Program-made: the position numbers and the translations under genes | Shown: piece by piece, positions 23,365 to 34,439 of the stretch | How positions within the stretch are numbered: position 1 is the first letter of the stretch | Layout of the letters: the number at the start of each line of letters is the position of its first letter | The notes under the pieces: generated by a model | What the model saw: the letters and a program-made list of their open reading frames with translations, nothing else | Database searches by the model: none | What the model was told of the DNA's origin: nothing | Assembly (NCBI GenBank): GCA_030762935.1 | Contig: CM060881.1 | Location: 104,508,501-104,572,500 of the forward strand | Reading direction: 5' to 3' | Source: Hymenopus coronatus | Taxonomy: Eukaryota; Arthropoda; Insecta; Mantodea; Hymenopodidae | Length of the DNA: 64,000 nt

Positions 23365-24392
23365 TGCATCAATACATCTACGCCATCTTCTGAGGAAATT
23401 TTCATCCACACGCATTAGCTCAGCTTACGAAATACCGTTAATTTCTGTCCGGATAGTTAGTTTTAATTCTTATAATATGAGGGGATTAGTTTTGTACACT
23501 TTACTCCTCAAGTTGGTCGACAAATATAAATCGCATGCTGAAAGATAAGAAGACCGAGCGGGCCTTAATCTCTTAATAATTATTCTATCCTAAAAATTTC
23601 CGCAACAAACTGCAATGAATCATCAGCTGTATGTGCGGGGGCAGAATCCTGTTGGAAATAACCAGACCGCAATTCAATGTCCGTCAGCTGTTCGAAACAT
23701 GGTGCCAGTATATTATTTCGGTATCTTTCTGCATTTATGGAACACTCATAAAAAATATGTCATATTATTCTGAATCCATTTATTGCGCACCATACCCCGA
23801 TTTTTTGATAATGCAAAGGAGTTTTATGAACGAAATTGGATTTGGCTGTAGCATAGTATCGCTTTTGTGTGATGATACATGACCATATAAATGAACAAAT
23901 GCTTCGTTACTGAACAGTATTGATCGTGGAACGATTGTTCCGTCATTAACATTCCTCAAAATCCAGTTACAGAAATTTACCCGACTCTGGTGGTCACGTG
24001 GTAGCCATTCCTGGACAACAGTAACCTTGTATGGTTTGAGTTTTAAAATTTTTTGTTGCTTTCCTTGCTAAAGATTTCGATAGGTAAATTTCTTGTGCAA
24101 ATCGCCTAAGAAATGCTCAAGGTGACCGTTCGAACCTTTCTCCGATTTAGTGTAATTTCTGCTCCGTAAGTGCACGTCTGCATATATTTCTTTTGCTATC
24201 ACAAATTGATCTTGTCTCCCTGAATTTATTTACAAGCAAACGAACGTCCTCTCTACTCGGAACACGCACGCCAGGAACTTTAATTTCAAATTGCCTTACA
24301 GCTTTCTTACAAGATGAGGTAAGCACATACTTATCGTACATAAACACCCTTTGTGGTACTGTATACTGCATTTTGAAAACACTTCTAAACAT
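23365..24392 (-). pseudogene. Tc1/mariner-superfamily (DUF4817-type) transposase, near full length but broken
   Basis: On the minus strand the first 81 codons are intact (24147-24392), with an internal start MQYTVPQR favoured by the family pattern. They include KVPGVRVPSREDVRLLV, a helix-turn-helix region. Downstream, in shifting frames, come RRFAQEIYLSKS, KTQPYKVTVVQEWLPRD and INFCNW-like residues (VNFCNWILRNV). Then FFSNEAFVHLYG (first catalytic aspartate position, here N), a Q-D/N-S-A-P-H-T-A region near 23620-23650 and a SPDLS-DFY-like region near 23530-23560. ELMRVDENFLRRWRRCID closes it near 23370-23430. The whole domain order is preserved over about 1 kb, but several frameshifts and stops make it inactive. 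Terminal repeats were not identified. Confidence 0.8.
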
Positions 24393-24839
24393 TCCTAATG
24401 ATATTCACGTGTGAACTGGGCTAGAACAGAAGTAAGATTTACGCACGTGTGACGATAGAACGGATGTAGTACGTGCACGCAGAAAAATGTAGTGAAGGTC
24501 ACACGGGCCGTGCTACTGACGGCCAAGATTTGTAACAAACGTAATCTAGAAACAGGCAAACGAAATTTTCTCTCACCTTATCTACTGTATTATTGTTTTG
24601 CATATTATTATATTATATTTCCATTTATGAACATTGAATACCTACAGCAAACAAGAATACATTCAAAAAAGTTCTCGGAATGTTTAAATAATACAGACAC
24701 AAGCTACCTTATGGGCATTTACACATCTGTTTCAAAACAGTTCCTTTCCACAGGGACATACTTCTGCCACCACGTATAAAGATATTGGAAGCACTTCTAA
24801 AAGCCATTTTCAGATACCCAATGTAGTGCCCTTGTCGCA
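24393..24839. other. Unassigned stretch between two transposase remnants
   Basis: A 95-codon plus frame (24492-24779) is not recognised and is probably incidental. Confidence 0.4.
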
Positions 24840-25020
24840 TTAATAGTAATAATTTCTTCAGCATTAAAAAATCTTGACTGAAACGTTTATGCCATTCTTA
24901 CATCTGAGTATTCTTCATCGCTGCTTCAGTATAAGTTTCTTCCATCATTCTCAATGTTTCTGAAGGAGATTTGCTTAACAAAACAAAACTTTATGTTCAA
25001 ATGTTCTCTGTAGCCGACAT
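24840..25020 (-). pseudogene. Mariner transposase N-terminal fragment
   Basis: Minus-strand translation starting at the ATG complement 25018-25020 (MSATENI), then after a frameshift SPSETLRMMEETYTEAAM and QMYKWHKRFSQ. This is the classic mariner N-terminal helix-turn-helix, with the pattern S-x-E-T-L ... W-H-K-R-F. Nothing of the catalytic domain follows, and the fragment ends near 24840. Confidence 0.72.
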
Positions 25021-26289
25021 GATATGCGATAAACGCACAAGCACACACGACAGAAACTACATAGTTACCAAGCAGAGACAACAATCATTATTGGCATAAA
25101 AATTTAGTAGAAGTGTCATCATGGATTCCAGGCACTATTTTAATCTAGAGTTAAAATATACATATATGTGTGTGTTAGCACTAATGATTAAATTGTGATC
25201 AAGATAATGATTTGTCTCTCACGAATTTAATTATTTAAATAATTTTATAAGGTTTTAAAATATAGTCACTCCTTGTGGGATAATTTTATTTGAGTATTCT
25301 TCCAAATTATTCATGTCATAGGTGTTCTTTAATTACTTTTCAAACTTTGTAAACCCAATAAGGAAAACTATAGGTAAATAAGTAATTAAAGATTTCTTAA
25401 TTAACACCAAAGTTGTTGGATAGGGTGCTGGATATACCTTTGGTATTTTTAAGAAAAACATTTCAGCAACTGAAGCAAATTAATACGTTAATTACATTCT
25501 CCTCTTTGTTTTTATTATATTCATTTTGCAATCGCGAACTAGTTGTCTTATATGACAAAGTTTATGATCTTAATCACAAATATGCATATTTTTTAAGGTG
25601 AATGAGAGTTCAGCCGAATAATTTAGTGCTGAAAATATGTAATTTCTGGAGAAGAATAGAAGAAATTTTAACAAATAAAGGTATTCGACAATGGTAAACT
25701 ACTGATTTATCATATATAAATATATCAATGAAATGTTCCAAACTTGTAGAAGCTGGTTTTAAAAAGCTAATTAAATTAAATGAGGCTAATTTTAAGATAC
25801 ATTAACAGTACAAGCAAAGGAAGACAACTCTACACCATATGAATGAAATACATAACCAGTGTGATTTTAAAATCTCGAAAGAAAAAAAACAATTTGATGA
25901 TATTTGTAGGAAGGCTTCTTTTAAGGTCAGCAATAATTCTGAAATTAAAATAAGAGCTGAAGCTCTTAATAATTTTGAAAGTATTGATCAGACTCTAGCT
26001 TAGCATAAAATCTAGAATGTGAATCACTTGTGGTTTTTGAATTTATATTACAAAAATGTTAAATAAACTTATTGAAAGTTTTACTATATTTAATGTCACT
26101 GCAAAGTGATTTTGATATTTCACTCTCTTGGAAATATATTACCTGAAGATCAGCTTTTTCTTCCTACAGTTCACGGAGATATGGATTGTTGTTAATGGGG
26201 TTAACAAAAGGACTTTTTCAAATCCCAATGGGATCCAAAGCAAATGTTAACTGAAACACGAGAGATGCGTATACAAAATGATCAAAATT
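25021..26289. other. Very AT-rich stretch; 25731-25999 has a coding-like frame
   Basis: From the ATG at 25731 a frame of about 89 codons runs to the TAG at 25997-25999 with a single internal stop near codon 26. Its translation is rich in lysine and glutamate and not low complexity (for example QFDDICRKASFKV, IRAEALNNFESID). No family recognised. It may be a transposon protein remnant. The remainder shows nothing. Confidence 0.35.
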
Positions 26290-26645
26290 ACAACACATAT
26301 ATGGAACAGCTCATAAAATACTGAAGCGGAAACAAGGAAGGAAACAAGAAAAACATTTTATAAAACCATGGTTGTCCATTTGTCCCGTTACTTCTATATT
26401 GTAGTGAATCATGGCTGATAAATAAGAATATACATAACAGAATTCAAAGTGAAAAAAATGATGAATACAGAGATAACTGAAAACATCAGCAACGGACGGC
26501 TTCAACAAGACTTCTTAAATTGGCAATTCGTAAAAGACCATCAGCAAAACAAGACGTAGGAATACCCAAGAAAAGTTTAAGGGACTTGCTCTGAATACAG
26601 AACAAACGAATTGACTAAACCGTGAAGTGAAGAAGAAGTAAATAA
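26290..26645 (+). pseudogene. Non-LTR reverse transcriptase C-terminal remnant
   Basis: In plus frames, FYKTMVV (26351-26371) is followed after a frameshift by PLLLYCSESWLINKNIHNRI (26381-26440). Together these are the signature just after the reverse transcriptase core of many arthropod non-LTR elements (K-x-Y-x-x-x-V-x-P-x-L-x-Y-G-x-E-x-W). Later frames carry remnants such as IPKKSLRDLL. The catalytic core is absent. Confidence 0.62.
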
Positions 26646-27408
26646 CACTGTACATCTTTGAAAGCCTCTTTAATTGGACTGGATGGAGAGTAACGAAATT
26701 AAAACTTAGTCATGCAAAATAAGCAACGCTGAAGAACATGCCAAATCTGAGCAACAAGTTAAAGTTATAACAAAACACAGTCATTGAAAACTAATGAGTT
26801 TGTTCAAAAAAGACATCATTTGCATAGCGGTGCACTTTATCTAGTGGATGAACACATCTCGATTGTCTTACCCAACTTCTTTGCACGTGCAAAACACGTT
26901 GTCAGTATCGGACACACCCCACATAGTCTGTATCACTGATATAACAATTGAAAATTTATTTTAAGGATTTAAAGTTAAGTAAAGAAATTGGTAATATTTG
27001 CGACACCAATATAACCAGCCTTTTCCAAATAAGATCTTATAAACATACTAAAAACGCCTCTTTGAATTCAAGAAAATTTTCACTTCTATAAAAACAACAT
27101 TCAATTCGTAACATTTTGAGACCGTTAGTGGGCCTCGCTATAATAACTATTGTCATTTCTATCAATTGTTCATCAGTTAATATTTAAGAGTGTTAATAAT
27201 CAATTATTTCATGTATTTAAGAGTGTAAAACTAGCTTATAGCATGTTCAGTTCAGAGTTGTTTACGCGAAACTTGAAAGTAGAAAGGAGAACTTTCCTTG
27301 TCAGGTGATCACTCTTTTGTCCAAGCACGCACAAAGAGCGTGTGAGTGCAATAGAGAACCAAGTGATGGTAAAGACCCTTCTAGTAACGAAAACGGTCTT
27401 TTTCCATT
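26646..27408. other. Unassigned stretch
   Basis: AT-rich with a 75-codon minus frame at 27236-27463 that is not recognised. It borders the LTR-like segment. Confidence 0.4.
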
Positions 27409-27539
27409 GTGTAATGTTTGTCACGTGGGTGTTATGATGCATCCTGGGTAGGAAATGATGCATTATGGTTTACATCAACTCCTGGTTCGCGGTATTTCTG
27501 ACCAATCAGAGAGAGACCGCCATGACAGTAATTCTGCTA

Positions 27540-27547
27540 TATAAGTA
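27540..27547 (+). promoter_or_regulatory. TATA-box-like site
   Basis: TATATAAG in a locally GC-richer context. Transcription would be expected to start about 30 bp downstream, just before the repeated AGTTAAACAT motifs. Confidence 0.5.
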
Positions 27548-27577
27548 GGAGACTATAGCAATCCCAGGAAGCTTTAC

Positions 27578-27750
27578 TCTCAGTTAAACATTGCAGCTCA
27601 CTCAGATAAACGACGGGACTCGCTATTAGTTAAACATCGCGACAATCAGTAACTCACTCTCAGTAAACATCGTGGTACTCAGTTAAATATTCCCTCAGTG
27701 ATAGTTAAAGTCAGTTACGCACATCGAGACTCCGTTAAACACATCTAAGT
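27578..27750 (+). repeat. Degenerate tandem motif CTCAGTTAAACATCG
   Basis: Five or six imperfect units (for example CTCAGTTAAACATTGC, TTAGTTAAACATCGCG, CTCAGTAAACATCGTG, CTCAGTTAAATATTC, CCGTTAAACACATC) with unequal spacing, lying in the presumed transcribed leader. Confidence 0.7.
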
Positions 27751-28230
27751 TAAAGAAACAAGTTTATTAGGTAACATACGTGTGCATCGTCAAGTCAGGA
27801 AAGCTCCTAGTAAGTATTCAACTTATCAGATTGTAAAGCAAAGTGCTTGTCATAAAAGCTTCTAGTCTGCAATAAAGTGAAGTAGAAAGTAACGTGTGTT
27901 CAACTAATTTTATAATATCACTCCCATTTGCTACCACCCCGAGAGAGTCAAACCAGCATGCAGGCTGAGCTAAGCTGAGGCACATCAACGGTAGTAGATC
28001 TTCTCAACAAAAGATAAGTAGGTCTACTCATCTGGTAGCGGAGTAAATCTGGAAGCACCGCCACATACTTGGTCCCTCAACATGGACAACTTGGCTCCCA
28101 AACGCGGGGCTAAACTGTTACAATTTAGTGAAATAGATATTACTACATTCTCCACAAGGATCATATACACATTCAAAAATGTTCCCTTGGAATTTTGGAG
28201 GCCTACTATTTTCGGCTAGTTTGTGTATTT

Positions 28231-30780
28231 CGGATTCTAAAGGAGTTTGCCAAAATGTAAAGGGAAACTAACCGACTAAACGAGAGCGGTAGATAGGGTA
28301 ATGAAGGAACAATGCACTCAATGCGAGTCAGTTCTCGACCAATACCTCAAGGAAATACTGTATTTACTCAGTACTAAAGAAACAGATTCAGATAGCTTAC
28401 TTCATTTGTTGTATGTTTTAACTCTCTAAAATACCATGTTATTTGTGCTGCATTGAATACTTTCTTTTATGGCATTTGTAGAATTCTTTTCTAATTCTAC
28501 TTTCTCATTTTCCACACATTACAGATACAGGAGTTATTGGGTTTCATCCATAAATTAAATGTTGAGATTCAATCGAAAATACACGTTTTGTACTCTGCTG
28601 AAGTAACCCTCAAAAGTACTTTTAGAACAAAGAGCACGCGCTCCTGTATGTGTACAGAAGCACTAAAAAATGAAGCGTTGTCGAAACCAAAAACTTTGTT
28701 GGTCCATTTTTAAACCATTGCAGGCAAAGATATTCAAGAACAATCCCCTCCTTTCAGAAACAATTTGATTTATTCTATATCTTATCAATTTTAATGTGTC
28801 TTGGACAGTTTTGTCCGAAATACCACATGTTTAAGATGCACGCATGAGTAATAAGAGTGTATCCAGGATTTTATATGATTATAGATAATATAATGTCCTC
28901 TCTCTTCTCTCTTCATTTAGTATAATTCATTACATTTACATCTAGAAATTTTAAGAAACAAAAGCTAAAGATATAAACGCAAATTCCACCTCCAATACTC
29001 AAATTTTAAAGTTTTTACTCCCGGGTTTAGTCCCTTATGTTTGATATCAAATATTTACCATGTTCACAACCAATCTTTGCTATTCATATTGTGACGAACA
29101 AATTTTGGTAGCATCTGGTACCAATCGTTCATTGAAAATAAATGTATGGCCCGGAAGAATGACTTCCGCTGTCGTCTAGACGCTAAATCAGTTCTCTGCT
29201 CCTGACAAGTAGGGTCGAATTTTCAGGTTCACACAATCATATTATGTGAACCTGTTTTCTGGCTGCCAATTCCCTTTTTAGAATAATGAAACCTGTTTCT
29301 GAGGTAAATTCTAAGAAATATATTTATCCCCGGATAGTTCTACCTCTGCGTCTTTTAGCTTCACTGTCCCGAAGAGAACATCGATATTTTATATAGTATA
29401 TTGCTTCAAAAACTCCCGCGATCATTCGAAATGCAAATCATGCTTCCCGGAGCAAAAATTAAGTTGACTACATTCTACATCATTTAACATAATCACCATG
29501 TAAAAAAATGTAACACGATGCAATTACACTTTAGTCATTGTATAGAATAACCTCTCTCGTAGCATCTGATTTCAAGTAGGAGATTATCTATCACCACCTC
29601 GTCCTGATCTCTCAGATGATACAAAGTCCGTGACAAAATTAATTAAAGAAAAACATAAACTAAATCAGAAGCATTGGCATATTTACTATATTGGACTTTA
29701 CTTAACAAGAAAAGCTGTTAAGTTGTCAAAAAATAGAAAACATCCTTCCTAGAATTAGCAGTACTTCCCCAGCTTAAAACCCTTGCTACAAGAATATAAG
29801 TTCAAATTGTTTGGGAAGCATTGTCATCAGTACTCATCATCAATTAGTTTAAATATCAAAACTCCAACGGAGGTAACGGATCTTGAGATGCAATTTATAA
29901 CCATACCTTAATTTATAACAGGTGAAGCGCTCACCAATTAGGCTGGTCAGAAATAGCTCCCCAATTATGTAAATGTAATACCGAAAACATCTAAAAGGCT
30001 TCTGATGCTTGCTTTTAATCATTAAAATGTATTTAAAAGAAGTATTTCTATAAAAATGCTCAAAAAATACGGATAAAATTCACATTCATTGCAAACATAA
30101 GGTCCTGCAGAGTAATGGGCGATTTAAATTGCGTTTATTCTATATTAAAATGTTTCCTGTTATAAGTATAATATGTAGTTATTAACAATAGTATATGCCT
30201 CATAACAATATTTTTCAAGTAAAAGCAAACCACTCGCGGACTCTCTTAAAACCTCGACCGCAAGTTATCGATGAGGCATGCATCATGTTGAGTAGAAAAT
30301 TGGTAACTTTATAATGAAAATTAGCCTTTGTCTAAAACAGTTTGCGGATGATCTTTAAAGACAATATTCTGCAAGTATCCCTAAAAAAAAATCTCTCAGC
30401 GCAAATATACAGCTCTTGCTGGTCAGTGTCATCACTTCCTATGGAGATATTTTTATTTTGTAAAAAGTATTCTTACGACATATATGAAGGACGCCGCAGT
30501 GAGATTTGGCTCTAACTTATTAAAACCAGGAAATATAAGAAAACCGTGAACTTTTATTGGTAACAACATAAATAATGTTCACATACCTGCTGGATGTCAC
30601 AATCAGTGGTTTTCTTTCATCGTGCTCAGAAAATACAGCACCGATTATATCAGATGACGATACAGCACACCAACAACACACCCTTTCTCACTGTGCAATG
30701 GTTCCTTAAGTAATTGAAGAGGGCTGATTTGAGAACAATATCTAAAGTTCTGGAATATGGAATAATTGTTTTTTTCACAA
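28231..30780. other. Long unassigned AT-rich stretch
   Basis: No repeat family, gene or RNA recognised over 2.5 kb, and no open frame above 60 codons. A 10-bp perfect hairpin (CAGGTTCACA, 29224-29254) is the only structure seen. This is the largest stretch free of R850 outside the 23-37 kb zone. Confidence 0.5.
29224..29254. other. Hairpin, 10-bp perfect stem
   Basis: CAGGTTCACA and its complement TGTGAACCTG separated by 11 bases. Not followed by a T-run; function unknown. Confidence 0.6.
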
Positions 30781-30940
30781 AAGTCGTGTGTAGAACAGGA
30801 GTTGGATAGGTAGAGTCAGACTGAAAAATTCAATACCATAGCCGGGATTTGAACCACGGATCTCCCGATCTCTAGCCGGCTATGGCGTTGAATTTTTCAG
30901 TCTAGCTCTACCTATTCAACTCCTGTCCTACACACGATTT
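30781..30940. mobile_element. Palindromic pair of SINE S7 halves
   Basis: Arms of about 65 bp (30781-30845 and 30876-30940) are near-perfect inverted repeats. They contain GTGTGTAG, ACAGGAGTTG, ATAGGTAGAG, GACTGAAAAATTCAA and CCATAGCCGG. The 30-base centre is the complement of a tRNA-like B box and anticodon region (GAGATCGGGAGATCC on the minus strand). It reads as two S7 SINE tails joined through one tRNA-like head, an inverted duplication. Confidence 0.75.
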
Positions 30941-31084
30941 ATGTGAATAAACAATATTCCATACAAATTGACCGTAATAGTTTGCCATACTATGAATCCT
31001 GGGTCTAAAGTACTTACAGCATTGTAAGTCGCCATTGGCTTGTCATCTCAAAAAGAACTTGAGATCACCTTGTGGTTTACCGGG

Positions 31085-31216
31085 AACACATAGAGTCAGT
31101 TGAGAAATTCTGTGCTATGCCGGCATATTGCCATGGCAGAGCAACCGGCTAGAGATCGGGAGATCCGTAGTTCAAATCCCGGCTATGGCGTTGAATTTTT
31201 CAGTCTGACTCTACCT
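31085..31216 (+). mobile_element. tRNA-derived SINE, family S7
   Basis: Plus copy of the same family. The tRNA-like head is GCCATGGCAGAGCAACCGGC with AGATCGGGAGATCC and a B box GTTCAAATCCC. The tail is CGTTGAATTTTTCAGTCTGA, then CTCTACCTA. It lies about 150 bp from the palindromic S7 pair. Confidence 0.78.
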
Positions 31217-31969
31217 AACCAACATCTGAAATTCTGTTTGTTTACAAAGACAAACAGATAAACATAAACTCGACAGACAATCGTAATTTGTCAATATTCC
31301 TGTCATTCAATGATTTGACATTTATTTTCAAAACGTTATTCCTGAGAGAAAATCACAAAACTCTAGTTAAGGGGTCGCAAAATGTTTCAACTTCATGACG
31401 CAACATAGATACCACCCACTACACACAAAGTGAAAACTGGGTGGGTGCAGTAAGTGAGGTGGTTCATCTCTACTGGTAATCTTATCATAACAAACAATAA
31501 TATTGCTAACAAAGAAATAACCGGGGAAGGAAGAACTGAATATATTTAGGATTATAAACTGTACTTACATGGTTTTTGTTGACTTTTCTCATTACGAAAC
31601 CTGTTATTTACTAGTATAATTTCAAATTGCACTTTCTTTCACCAAGGCTACGCGCTCAACACTTGCAGTTTTCTCATAAGCATCCAGTGTTAAATGCGAT
31701 TGATGGCTGATATCAGATAAGCGTGACGTTCTTCTTGATTTTCGTATCTTTAACTTAGAAAGAAAAATTGTTCTAAAGTGTATGTAATCGTACATAGCAG
31801 CGATTCGGGCAGAAAACGATTTGAGACGTAAATATTAGAGGCGTCAAGATGTTTCTTTGAATACATGTAAAGCAACAGAATTCTTGTGGTCGTTTTTCAC
31901 AAAGCTGATCGACAACCTGACATCGTAATGAGTTTTTATTATTGGACGCTATTTAATGCTGTGGTTTTC
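31217..31969. other. Unassigned stretch
   Basis: AT-rich, no long frames, no recognised repeat. Confidence 0.5.
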
Positions 31970-32190
31970 AGTGTCCCATTCTAATTTGGACGTGAGAGAC
32001 CTCTTAATTTTAATCAGTGATCTCTTTATTAGCTTTAGCTTCATTCAAGTGAGCTAAATCTACAACGGCATTGCTTTTCTTCCGAAGGAAGTCATGCTAA
32101 GGATTTTTATGCCCGAAAATATCCATCGCCCTCCATGGATTTGAACCCATAATCTTGGGAATCAGAGGCTAGCATATTACCATTAGACCA
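31970..32190 (-). mobile_element. tRNA-derived SINE, family S3
   Basis: Minus copy: tRNA-like head near 32130-32190 (GGTTCAAATCCATGGAGGGC on the minus strand), a body with CTTAGCATGACTTCCTTCGG, and a 3' end near 31970-32000 with the GGACG/CCCATT motif. The middle (CGTGTCGTAGATTTACG block) is diverged. Confidence 0.75.
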
Positions 32191-32599
32191 TTGTAAAATT
32201 ATCTTTATGACATGTCATATAATGTATATTACTGCTGCTGATACCCATTAATATTTTTGGAGTATACAAAAATCTTACATTTTTTTTACTATAAAAAATA
32301 TATTTCTCCTCCCATTCTCCATTTGGTGTTGTAAACATTTCCGTCATCAGAACACGCCCTATGTAAAAACAGACTAAGCCACCACTGACAGCTATGTAGA
32401 AGCTTTGGCGGTGGTTGAACGGGGTTAGGGGTGTTAATGGCCAACCTACGTCACAGGTCAGGGACTGTCTCGCGAGTCTGAAATTTGCGATGCCTGCTCT
32501 CGTTGGTGCACTACCTGTAGTATGAAATTGGATATATAAGTGTAATGTTCTTTTTATAGTCATCTCTAATACGTTTAGAATGCTACAAGCCAAAAGCAA
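32183..32599 (-). CDS. Open frame of 138 codons, unrecognised and doubtful
   Basis: The second-longest uninterrupted ATG frame in the window. The translation is not low complexity, with a central stretch TRAGIANFRLARQSLTCDVG from the GC-richer part (32390-32510). No signal peptide, repeat or motif I recognise. The 3' end overlaps a SINE head, and nothing marks a promoter. It may be a chance frame or a decayed transposon. I give it low weight as a gene. Confidence 0.15.
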   Translation of the reverse strand: MLLACSILNVLEMTIKRTLHLYIQFHTTGSAPTRAGIANFRLARQSLTCDVGWPLTPLTPFNHRQSFYIAVSGGLVCFYIGRVLMTEMFTTPNGEWEEKYIFYSKKNVRFLYTPKILMGISSSNIHYMTCHKDNFTMV

Positions 32600-33633
32600 C
32601 TCAGCGCAGCAACATTCTCTAGTGTTCGTTTGGTCCTTTTGCTACCTGGAGGCTTCTTCTACAGTGGCGAAGCAGTTTTCTCAAATTTCTTATCCATATT
32701 TTTATAGAATGAGCTTGTAGGACGGTATCACATCATCCTAAACTAAACTAACAACGAAATTATCGTTTAGTGGCCTCATAAGCATCGTTGTTTTTATATA
32801 AAAAAATGCTCACTGGAAAAACATGTTGTTGACCTGTCCATTGATTTATCTTTAAGTGGTATTGTCTTAGGAACAGAAGGTGCACACAGTTTTCATTACA
32901 TTCTTTGAAATGTAAGAGAAAATGCGTAATAAAAAATCACCCATTTCTGCTAGATTATAAGAGGAATCCGAACATGTTCTGTAACACATTTATTGCTTGT
33001 TGTACAGCATTTTAAGCACTGTCCTCTTCAAAACAGTCCCCTCTAATAGGACTACAACATTCTTATTGCTTCTTGAATTTTTTAAACTCCTTCTGGAACA
33101 CAAATCCCTCCTAATTCTCGTCCATGGTCTTCTTTTAAAGGTTTAGTTAAGTAAATAATAATGTTATTAAGGTATTTTAACGTGTTATTAGTTTGGGAAA
33201 CATGAAAAAGTCTGTTGTGGCTAGGTCTGTAGAATAAAGTGTGGGCACAACGGGAATGCGATAATTTGCTAGATAACTGCGGACAAGAAGTGACTCGGAT
33301 CCGGCGCACTGGCATGATGGGCATACAATTCAAACTTCTTCCTGCCCACAGCACTAGGATTCCCTGCCAGACTTCCTTGTTTACAATCCGACCATGTGTA
33401 CAAATTCATCTGAACAACGTAGTCAAAAACACAACTAATATCACCTTGAGCCTGCCGTCTCTCTCCATAAGTTAGACTAAGCATAGAGAATTCCATACAC
33501 ATACACACCCCGCGCGAGCACACGCACACAAACAAGTTGTACTTCAAGTTCTTTCATTGTCACTTTTGGCATAAATCGAAGAGCAGCTTTTGCACGTGCT
33601 CACTTGAGCGGCTCGCTTATTCTCAGAGCCAAA
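32600..33633. other. Unassigned stretch
   Basis: Several overlapping 60-95 codon frames on both strands at 33082-33547, none recognised. The part at 33230-33480 is GC-richer and could be an unidentified repeat. Confidence 0.4.
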
Positions 33634-33925
33634 CTAGTCGCCCTCCATGGTGTAATGACTATCATGCTTCTCTTCATATACCCAAGGTCGCGGGTTCATA
33701 CCCGGCGGAGGGTGATGGATTTTTTTGGTTGTAAAAATCCTTAACATGACTTCCTTCGGAAGGGAAGTAGAGGCGTTGGTCCCGTGTCGTAGATTTACGG
33801 CACGTAAAAGAACCTCAAGCCTAATAGAAAGGCCTCTGAGCAAAATTAAACGGTCTTTCACGCCCAATTTAAAATTGGACGCTGAGCACCAGAGTAGTTA
33901 CAGAGCGTCCATAAATAACACGCCA
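33634..33925 (+). mobile_element. tRNA-derived SINE, family S3 (best copy)
   Basis: Most complete S3 copy. The head is CCCTCCATGGTGTAATGACT, with B box GGGTTCATACCCGG and the acceptor-like CGGAGGG. GACTTCCTTCGGAAGGGAAG forms a small inverted repeat. CCGTGTCGTAGATTTACGGC and GCAAAATTAAACGGTC follow, and the 3' end GAGCGTCCATAAATAA. The tRNA of origin is uncertain. Confidence 0.85.
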
Positions 33926-34439
33926 TTTACATTTCTCAGAGCCAAACACGCCAAACGGCAGTTTGCTTCTAAAGCTTCTGCTACCTACGCTCTGTACCCG
34001 TAGCATGTACCTTCTGCTAGTTTGCGCGCTGTTTCAAAAAGCCAGTTTTTTTCTGAAAACACCTCGTATATTATCTAAATCAAAGAGTTAAAATCAACCG
34101 CAGTCTCGGATATCCACTTATTCGCATCTTCAAGGTAATCTGAATCACGGCGCCAAAAAATCTTTTATCTAAAAATGTTTCTTCTACCAAGGTGCAAAGG
34201 ATATTCCAAATAAGAAGTCCTTGGAAAATGTATCCGTAACCAACTAAGCTATCACATTTTGTGTTGTAAACGTCTGCATTGATTAAAACGGGGAAATATA
34301 CGTAGTTAGTTTCCGCTAATTTATCATAGGCAATATCAGGAGACTTTTGATATTATCGAATTTGCTCTTAATTTGAGGCTAAATTGAAAACTTCGAATGG
34401 TGTCTATAGTGATATCTATTTTCTTATAATATATTATTC
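33926..34439. other. Unassigned stretch
   Basis: No recognised feature; may include 3' flank of the reverse transcriptase remnant that follows on the minus strand. Confidence 0.45.

Larger units (their letters stand above)
27409..28230 (+). mobile_element. LTR-like segment with promoter, polyA signal and possible gag start
   Basis: A candidate LTR starts TGTAATGTTTGTCACG near 27410. It contains a TATA box (TATATAAG, 27540-27547), a run of degenerate repeats based on CTCAGTTAAACATCG (27578-27750), and a polyA signal AATAAA (27870-27875). A leader follows, and the ATG at 28082 opens 49 codons beginning MDNLAPKRGAKLLQFSEID, which could be the first residues of a gag protein, ending at TAG near 28230. 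No second LTR, pol or clear primer-binding site was found. The alternative is a diverged cellular promoter. The LTR reading rests on signal order only. Confidence 0.45.
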
